A DNA stretch of 64,000 nt from Botryococcus braunii (taxonomy: Eukaryota > Chlorophyta > Trebouxiophyceae): assembly GCA_002005505.1 (NCBI GenBank), contig KV908548.1, positions 102,501 to 166,500 on the forward strand. The letters run 5' to 3'. Each line of letters opens with the position of its first letter. Position 1 is the first letter of the stretch. A program made the translations under genes and the position numbers. Of the stretch, positions 56,804 through 64,000 are shown piece by piece. Under the pieces are notes generated by a model, which saw only the letters and a list, made by a program, of their open reading frames with translations, was not told the DNA's origin and did no database searches.

Positions 56804-57273
56804 TTTAACGAAGTGAGACGTGTAACTAAGGTTTATAACAAGCTAAGCAAGGGTTTCAGGCAAGGGTGACACCGAAGGTAGAAATCGAAGTTCCAATCCG
56901 TTACAAGTTCGCAGCCCTCCTCACGCAGGTCGTCCGAGTCTCCAAAGAACAATATATAATGAACAATGTAGAGAATGCTAGATATCTCACTCGTAGCAGC
57001 AAACCCAAAGACAATGATCGCCACCCGAGTTCCTAGTCCACCTATGCGCGGATCCGGCTACGTCGTCCCTCTACGAGATGCTCTCGCGTGCATAACGATA
57101 TGGATGACGAGAGGAGACCCACTAGGATATTACAGTCATGTTCCTACACACAAGGACAACGAGATCTACTCGTATCCCAAAGGGCACGAAGAAACATGAA
57201 CTACGCGCACACTTACGCGCTTACGCGCACATCCTACGTGAGACGCGTCGCGCTGACGCGGCACCTCACTACA
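56804..57273 (-). repeat. Gypsy-3#2 3' LTR (470 bp)
   Basis: The minus strand begins TGTAGTGAGG at 57273 and ends CTTCGTTAAA at 56804. The purine tract (plus-strand TACTCCCCCCCTTATT, 57274-57289) is adjacent. Confidence 0.93.
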
Positions 57274-57960
57274 TACTCCCCCCCTTATTCCTGTGCGTCC
57301 CCGCGCAGAAGGCAGAGCGCAACAACAAACAGACAAGGCAAACAAAGGAACAGAAAGACCTTCCAACATGCGGAGACTCAGACTTAGACCTACGGGCAAC
57401 CCGCCTCCCGTGTTGCCAGACCCCAGCCGAATGCTGCGTATCGGGGTCCCCACCATAATGAAATAAGACCAAGGATCAGGCATGACTAACAGAACAAAAG
57501 ACAAAACACTGAAAGAAAACGAAAGTCCACATGATGTACAGCCAAAATGAGACACAAGGGCAGAGCGAAAAGTCCAGATGTCCAAAAGTCCAGAGTCCAA
57601 GGTGAGTCCAAGTGCCATATAAAGTCCAGTATTACGCCAGTATTGCACCATATTGATCAGGTGTGGTAGTGAAGTGAAAATGCCATACACCTAATGTGCA
57701 CAAAAATCTATCCAGGTAAGGGACCCATGGTCAACCCTACCGGGTAAGGCAGCCTTACCCTAGCCTATCCAAAGTCCGTATGGCCATACAGACAGACCCC
57801 TCCAAGCAGGGCCAACCGGTCGACGGGACCCTAAGGGTGGACCCTAGGAGTCGTGCCCTTGGGAGGCAATGGCGGGAGCCCGTGACTCTCTCTGTATTCT
57901 TCCACTTTCTTGTGGCAACAACGCGTGACCTGTGCAAGTTATTTCCAGCTATCCTCTTTG
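57274..57960 (-). other. Gypsy-3#2 3' non-coding region
   Basis: Counterpart of 54911-55595, with the polypurine tract next to the LTR and no coding support. Confidence 0.7.
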
Positions 57961-60900
57961 GGCTCGTTTGGATCGTATAGAGTGCGGCCGCGTTCGCCGG
58001 TGAGTGGCTTGTGATCCACAATGCCAACACACCCGGGATCCACGATACATCCACACCCATGTCCTTAACAATTGTGCTAGAGTATAAGCATCAGCATTCA
58101 TTGTTGTAGCAGCAAAATGAGCACACTTGCTAAGTCTATCCACGACAAATCAAATAGCATCATTTCCACTTGGGGTCTGTGGGAGGTTGCTAATAAAGTC
58201 CATAGACACACTTTGCCACTTCCTTGCTGGTATTTGTAAGGGGTGAAGAAGACCAGCAGGCAAAGTATTCGAGCCTTGACTCGTTGACAAGAGTCACAAT
58301 GAGCAACATAGGCTTTGACATCCTCATACATTCCCGGCCAATACCATTCCCTTGTGACAAGCTCGTACATGCGAGTTACTCCAGGGTGACCAACATGAGG
58401 TGGATCATGTAAAGCTTCCAAAATTCCACGTCGTAGGTTCTCCACGACAAGTTCCCCATCTTTCCTTTCCTCAAACAATGCAGGAACATATTTCCGTCCA
58501 TTCCTCTCCCAAAAGCCTCCCTTTAGACTAACCTTCCTTCTATTCGCACGCGCTGCCAACCACGGATCGTATGTGTAAGCCTTCTCAAGTTTTCCAAGTA
58601 GGGATTCGTACCCATCGGTCTCGCGGGTAAGCTCACTCGGGCTGGCCAACCCGATTTGCTCCATCGTGCCGAGGGAGCTTGGGGTCTCGTGAGCGGGCCC
58701 CGGGAGCGTGACCTTGGGGACCTTGCGGACCCGAGCTGTGAGGGTACCCTCGACATCCCGGCTGGAGGAGGTGAGGGAGTCCGGACTGGTGCGCCGACGC
58801 TTGCGCCGGAGGGCAGCCCCGGCCACAGCAGCCCCATTGTCCCTCCCCCCAGGTCCAGGGTGTTGAGTGAAGTGACACCTGGAGAGCGGATCCGCAATGT
58901 TGGTCTTGCCCGGTTCCCATACCCATTCAATCTCAAACTCCTGCAGGCGCTCGGCCCACCGAGCCCTCCGAGGACTAAGCCCCACCTGTTGACCCAAGAA
59001 GGTGTTGCACTTGTGATCCGTCACCACCGTTACTGGCTTACCTAACAAATAACATCTCCATTCCGTGAGAGCATACACTACAGCCAATAACTCCCGTTCC
59101 GTGGCACTGTAGTTCCTCTCGCTTGCTCCCAACTTTTTACTGAAATACGCACAAACCTTCCCATCTTGAAACAGCACAGCTCCCACGCCGTAATCGCATG
59201 CATCGCACACTACCTTAAATGGCCGACGTACGTCCGGGAGTGTTAAGATAGGGGCACTTACCAAAGCTTCCTTTATGTTGTCAAATGCTTCCTGTTGTTC
59301 CTGTCCCCACTTCCAAGGTGCTTTTGCCCCAGAGAGAGCTGTCAATGGGGTTGCTAGGATACTGTAGTTCTGAATAAACTTTCGAAAGTAATTAGACAAC
59401 CCAAGAAACCTCCTAACTTCCGTTACGTTTGTGGGCGTAGGCCACTCTTGCACCACCTTGACTTTACCCATATCCACTTCCAACCCATTTTCCCCAATGA
59501 TGTGTCCCAAGTATTTCAATTGTTTCTCAAAGAAAGAGCATTTGACAAGTTTTGCCAGGAGTTGGTGTTCGCGTAGACGGGTGAAAACTCTGTCCAACTG
59601 CAGAAGGTGTTCCTCTTCCGTTTTGCTATAAATGAGCACATCATCCAAGTATACAACCACAAAGCCTTCCCTTATAAAGTCGTGAAAAACCTCATTCATA
59701 AGCCGTTGAAATGTCGCGGGCGCGTTGGTCAAACCAAAGGGAAGTACAAGAAATTCGTACAAGCCAAAAGGGGTCCTGAAGGCAGTTTTAGGCACATCCT
59801 CGTTGCGAAGTCGCACTTGATGGTACCCAGACAACAAGTCCAAGCTCGAAAACACCTTGGCTCCCTTAAGCCTATCCAATAGATCATCAATTCTGGGGAG
59901 AGGGTACCTATCCGCGATGGTAATTTTATTCAGGGGACGGTAGTCTATTACCATACGCAAACTTCCATCCTTCTTTCTAACAAACAAAACAGGTGATGCA
60001 AATGGTGAGCAACTTGGCCTGATCAATCCCAATTTTAACAACTCATCAACCGTTTTTTCGCATTCCGCAAGCTCACTTGGAGCAAGACGGTACGCGGGCC
60101 TATTGGGGGGCCGATGTCCTTCTTCCAAATTTATTGTGTGAAACACTTCCCGCTCCGGGGGTAACCCCGGGAGTTGTTTTGCAAACAAGTCCTCATTTGC
60201 AAGTAACAAGTCTTTCAGGACCTGTGGCTTGCCTTCCAACATGTCATTTATTTGATGAGTGAAAGTCATACCGGTACTACTAGGGGGTTTTGTGACGACG
60301 GGGGTGTCGTCCATAGATTGGTCGGTGTCCGCCAGGTCGGCCTCACTTGAGGCGTCCTCCCCGGTGATGTCCACCAGTTCAGCCTGCTCATTCACAAGCA
60401 CAGTATACAAACAAACCTTCCAAACATCTTGACCCTTCCATCCTTTTCCATTCCTATCCTTCCTTCCTTCCTTCCTCTCTTGTGCTTGTAAACCCCAAAC
60501 AAGTTTTGGCCCCACTGGCAACGATGAATTTGCGTGTTTTAGGGTGACCCACTTCCCATTATGTCTAAATTGAGCAGCCTTCACACAAAAATCAATTGAG
60601 ACTCCTCTTTCTTCCATCCAGTCCTGCCCCAAAATCATGTCTACCCCATCAATCATGGCAGGGCTTACAATGAAGTTGTGACGGGAGGTTATACCAGGCT
60701 TGAGTGTAAACGACACATCTACCGTTCCTTTCGTATCGGACACACTTCCATCAGCAAGAGTCACGGATATGCATGCGGGTTTGTATCGCACCCCTAGCCC
60801 TTGCAAAGTATCACTTTTAATAAACGAATGAGATGCCCCACTATCAAACAACACTGAAAGGATTTCCCCTTAACATTCGCCGGAAAGGTCATAGCTAGCG

Positions 60901-61258
60901 GAGAGTCAGTAGTAACACTTCCGATGGTGAGTGTGGGTCTTGGGGGAACCACACAACATACAAAAGAGAATGGGTATACACTAGTTTGACCATTCATGTC
61001 CACCGCCTGTCCCTTCCTTCCTGAACACACTTCCACAATCCTTCCTTGCATACGGTGAGCATAGAGACTCTTACTTTTCCAAGTTTTCCTTCCCACAATG
61101 AAACAACAAGTGAGGGACGGGTTGCACCTTTGTTCCCATAAAAACTTGGAAATCTCAGATTCAGCCTTCCTAACATTTGGCACCACAAGGTTCACCCCTT
61201 CCTTTCCCAAATTGGAGGCCACAAGAGAGTGCAAAACATGCAAGCAAGTGGCATCCAT
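57961..61258 (-). pseudogene. pol: Gypsy-3#2 Pol: protease, RT, RNase H, truncated integrase
   Basis: The minus strand opens at an ATG at 61258, 11 nt after the gag stop and in a different frame. It passes through VPPRPTLTIGSVTTDSPLAM and shifts frame near 60857, just before the protease motif LFDSGASHSFIKSD (about 60850); DMILGQDWMEERG follows. RT (RPSCSPFASPVLFV, VVYLDDVLIYSK) and RNase H are intact and nearly identical to gypsy-3#1. A one-base loss in KARN near 58270 moves the frame at the end of the integrase zinc finger. The TGA after NDAI is also present, and the same abrupt end of integrase at VWMYRGS occurs near 58030. Confidence 0.9.
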
Positions 61259-61269
61259 GGCTTCAGAAT

Positions 61270-62478
61270 TTACTTTTGAGGATTATGCCCCGGCCCTTTT
61301 CCCTTCCAATGTGCTCCCCGGCCACCACGGCCCTTCCACTGCCCACCTCGAGCTTGATTAGAGGGAAGAGGAGGTGGGGGCAATTGACTGTCGCGCCTGC
61401 TCTTCCTTTGCAAGTAGTCCCGCTTGGCCTGACATTGCCATTGCTCGTGACCAAAGTTTTTGCAGAAATAACACTGGCGCTCGGAGGGGACGCTTGTCCG
61501 AGAAACTAACTTCCCACCAACGTTGTGTCCGACGGCTCCAAGCACAGGCCCCTGGGTGAATCCCGGAAAGTATGCCGGCGTGCTTGTTGGAGTCCTCTTC
61601 ACAACGTTGAGAACCTTCCTTCCTTCCTGTCCCCTCAGCATCCCCCCTGATTTTAAGTTGCTTTCATATTGCACCACATAAGTGCACAATGAATCTAGGC
61701 TTGTGAACCTGACACCAGTTTGAGGGTTAACTGTGCAAGCAACTCTAATAGGAGCATTCAGGCCTTTGAGGAACATATATATTTTATCATTTTCGCAGAT
61801 GTCATATTTGGTTTCTACATCACTCAACAAGGTAATAAACCTTTCTATGTATCTTTCAACGCTTTCTTGCCCTTGATAAACATGGTCTAATTTTTGCCGG
61901 GCAGCCATAACCAACTCTGTAGAGTCGTATCGATTTCCCATAAAATTTTTAAAGTCTTCCCATGTTGGCTCTGTTTGACCTCCTTCCCTTTCCTTCCTTT
62001 TGAAGTATGTCCCCCACACCTTTGTAGGTCGCTCCTCCATACATTGCAGCGCGACTGCCACCCTCTTGTCCCTTGACACATTTGAAATGTTCACATATGA
62101 TTCCACCTTACTAGCAAAGAATTGGAAGCTTCCTTTTTTTCCTGTAAACATGGCTGGTGTAGGCACACGCACGACGTTAGTGATGGATGACGTCCGCTTG
62201 GATGCTCGTTCTCCCTCCAAGGCCTCAATCCGCTTCAATAACCGTAGAATTAGGGATTTAGTCTTATTTTGCTTCAAGGGTGTCTTCAAAGGAGTGGGTT
62301 TGGGTTTCGTTTTGGGTGTGGTCGGTTTGGGCGATGGGGCCAATTGCAATTCCGTTTCGGACTCGTCTTCCAAAAGATCATCGACTTCAATACCTTCCTT
62401 TTCCAAACCTTCCAAAATCTCTTTCTCTTTAAGAGGGAGACCGGAGTACTTGCTTCCTTTCCGTTTAACCGCCATCAT
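61270..62478 (-). CDS. gag: Gypsy-3#2 Gag
   Basis: The minus-strand start is probably the MMAVKRKG ATG at about 62478; the frame is open a few codons further. It has the same capsid motifs as gypsy-3#1 (VPTPAMFTGKKGSFQFFASK, TWEDFKNFMGNRYD, GQESVERYIERF) and zinc knuckle CYFCKNFGHEQWQC, followed by the complete C-terminus rich in Gly, Lys and Pro (GRGGRGAHWKGKGPG). About 402 residues with no lesion visible. Pol follows in another frame. Confidence 0.9.
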   Translation of the reverse strand: MMAVKRKGSKYSGLPLKEKEILEGLEKEGIEVDDLLEDESETELQLAPSPKPTTPKTKPKPTPLKTPLKQNKTKSLILRLLKRIEALEGERASKRTSSITNVVRVPTPAMFTGKKGSFQFFASKVESYVNISNVSRDKRVAVALQCMEERPTKVWGTYFKRKEREGGQTEPTWEDFKNFMGNRYDSTELVMAARQKLDHVYQGQESVERYIERFITLLSDVETKYDICENDKIYMFLKGLNAPIRVACTVNPQTGVRFTSLDSLCTYVVQYESNLKSGGMLRGQEGRKVLNVVKRTPTSTPAYFPGFTQGPVLGAVGHNVGGKLVSRTSVPSERQCYFCKNFGHEQWQCQAKRDYLQRKSRRDSQLPPPPLPSNQARGGQWKGRGGRGAHWKGKGPGHNPQK

Positions 62479-62543
62479 ATTGCAATGGAACAATGCATTT
62501 ACAACCTTCCCTACGTCTCCCTTCGGTTCGAGGCTCTAACCGC

Positions 62544-62556
62544 CTCGCCGATACCA
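62544..62556 (-). other. Gypsy-3#2 primer-binding site
   Basis: The plus strand reads CTCGCCGATACCA, the complement of TGGTATCGGCGAG, 1 nt from the LTR. Confidence 0.75.
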
Positions 62557-62557
62557 A

Positions 62558-63027
62558 TATAACGAAGTGAGACGTGTAACTAAGGTTTATAACAAGCTAA
62601 GCAAGGGTTTCAGGCAAGGGTGACACCGAAGGTAGAAATCGAAGTTCCAATCCGTTACAAGTTCGCAGCCCTCCTCACGCAGGTCGTCCGAGTCTCCAAA
62701 GAACAATATATAATGAACAATGTAGAGAATGCTAGATGTCTCACTCGTAGCAGCAAACCCAAAGACAATGATCGCCACCCGAGTTCCTAGTCCACCTATG
62801 CGCGGATCCGGCTACGTCGTCCCTCTACGAGATGCTCTCGCGAGCATAACGATATGGATGACGAGAGGAGACCCACTAGGATATTACAGTCATGTTCCTA
62901 CACACAAGGACAACGAGATCTACTCGTATCCCAAAGGGCACGAAGAAACATGAACTACGCGCACACTTACGTGCTTACGCGCACATCCTACGTGAGACGC
63001 GTCGCGCTGACGCGGCACCTCACTACA
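62558..63027 (-). repeat. Gypsy-3#2 5' LTR (470 bp)
   Basis: Collinear with 56804-57273, with four differences. One is in the terminal TTAAA (the plus strand starts TATAACG instead of TTTAACG). Confidence 0.93.
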
Positions 63028-63971
63028 CATGATCATAATGGCCAAAAGGGACACGGAAAGCAGTTTTTGGAACATCTTCCTCTTGCAAGCGAATTTGATG
63101 ATAGCCAGAGATCTCTAGAGTAAATCAAGACTTGTAAAGCACACAGCACCTTGCAGTTTATCAAGCAACTCATCAATCCGCGGGAGAGGATAACGATCAG
63201 GAACAGTAATGCGGTTCAACCCACGATAGTCGATAACCATACGCAATGTATCATCATTTTTCTTTACAAACAGAACAGGGCTGCTAAACGGACTGCAACT
63301 TGGCTGAATCAATCCCTGCTCAAGAAGTTCAGCAACCTGTTTCTGTGCTTCTAGCAACTCAGGCAAAGCTAAACGGTAACCAGGTCGAGATGGAGGCACA
63401 TGTTCACTATACAATGGGATAGTGTGGAACAGATGTCTGTCAGGGGGTAGGCCCTCTAATTTCTCAGAAAAGACATCACTGAACTCAGCGTGAAGGTGTT
63501 GACAAATGGGGTGATTCAATCCACTTTTATCAGAAGGGACATCGGCCTTGTTTGTAGGCCCAAAAGCAGGTTCGAACTCTTTAACATCATGATCATAACC
63601 GCTATGCCCTTCGTTACACGCTTCGTTGCCCTCTTGCATATCAGCATGTTCATGCCCTTGCCCATCCGAGCGTGTCTCATTATCATGCCCTTCATTCTTG
63701 CTTACCATGCCCACAAACACTGACAGCCTTGCTTCATACAGCGCGCCAAATGCCGCGCAGAGATGACAGGGGACTTCTTTGTAGCGCTCTTAGCAGTAGC
63801 AGAAATAGACTTAACAATCACGCCTCGCCCTCTGTTCCAAAATGTACACGTATCTTCCGCTACATCAATCTTGGCCTTATAGCGTTTAAGAGAATCCATG
63901 CCCAACAAGACATCACAGTCACCAGCCAATTTGGTAGCACATAGTAAGTATATACTTACATATATGCACAC
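63028..63971 (-). pseudogene. Gypsy-2 protease end and N-terminal RT
   Basis: The minus strand reads AGDCDVLLGMDSLKRYKAKID (end of a retropepsin domain), an acidic linker with HEHADMQEGNE, then HAEFSDVFSEKLEGLPPDRHLFHTIPL, SRPGYRLALPELLEAQKQV, PSCSPFSSPVLFVKKNDDTL and LPRIDELLDKLQGAVCFTSLDL. A frameshift or short insertion near 63105-63120 produces a stop (TAG at 63118 region) and the frame recovers in GYHQIRLQEEDVPKTAF. A further frame change lies near 63705-63720. The active-site DSG and the gag gene are right of the window. Confidence 0.87.
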
Positions 63972-64000
63972 AAGGCAAAGACTTTAAACCTGTTCGCAAC

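Larger units (their letters stand above)
56804..63027 (-). mobile_element. Gypsy-3#2, nearly full-length copy with truncated integrase
   Basis: The 470-bp LTRs are at 56804-57273 and 62558-63027 (four differences seen), with TSD CATGA at 56799-56803 and 63028-63032. It retains the protease region missing from gypsy-3#1. Its LTRs carry about 20 extra bp (a partial repeat of CGCACACTTACGCG). The length difference between the copies (1054 bp) is accounted for by the 1013-bp deletion plus the two 20-bp LTR differences. Confidence 0.94.
41111..64000 (-). mobile_element. Gypsy-2, chromovirus host of three later insertions, 5' end outside window
   Basis: The minus-strand pieces are the 3' LTR (41111-41416 plus 48624-48877), pol end 49021-50875, RT/RNase H 56046-56803, and protease/RT start 63028-63971. 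Reading frames rejoin across both gypsy-3 insertions when the 5-bp TSDs are collapsed. Gag, primer site and 5' LTR lie right of the window. The possible left TSD is GATGT (41106-41110). Confidence 0.87.

Overview
This 64 kb window is eukaryotic nuclear DNA made almost entirely of retrotransposons nested inside one another. I found no host gene, tRNA, rRNA or CRISPR array. The elements are Ty1/copia LTR elements (four sequence groups, here called A-D), Ty3/gypsy elements (groups 1-4 plus one uncertain remnant), and one non-LTR LINE. Three gypsy groups end in a chromodomain (chromovirus type). The copia primer-binding sites are complementary to the anticodon arm of a plant-type initiator tRNA-Met, which suggests a green-lineage genome (alga or land plant). 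The species cannot be read from the sequence. All element names are local to this report.

Layout. (1) 1-10641: copia-A#1 (+), entering from the left and interrupted by gypsy-1 (418-6565). (2) 10642-14724: copia-D (-), the host into which copia-A#1 and copia-A#2 inserted, itself broken by an unclassified LTR-like insert (13081-14424). (3) 14725-30144: copia-A#2 (-), split by a LINE (16337-21461) and by copia-C (22119-29808), and cut off on its 5' side by gypsy-4 debris (30145-32384). (4) 32962-41110: copia-A#3 (+) fragment, split by copia-B#1 (33455-40790). (5) 41111-64000: gypsy-2 (-), running off the right edge. Its 3' LTR is split by copia-B#2 (41417-48618) and its pol by gypsy-3#1 (50876-56045, +) and gypsy-3#2 (56804-63027, -).

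Target-site duplications (TSDs) of 5 bp support the nesting: AATGG for copia-B#1, GTAAG for copia-B#2, TGTTT and CATGA for the two gypsy-3 copies, GGGGA/CGGGA for copia-C, and at least TCCCA for the LINE. The relative order is therefore readable: copia-D oldest; copia-A copies next; then gypsy-1, the LINE, copia-C, copia-B#1 and gypsy-2; then copia-B#2 and gypsy-3 inside gypsy-2.

Nearly every polyprotein carries stops or frameshifts, so the window is a graveyard, but some copies are young: the gypsy-3#1 LTRs differ at one position in 450. The most informative details are the half-tRNA primer sites in copia B and C, an LTR repeat architecture whose units end in splice-site-like CAG|GT, a perfect 52-bp palindrome at a gag frameshift, two gypsy-3 copies sharing the same broken integrase, and an unrecognised extra ORF ahead of gag in copia-C.
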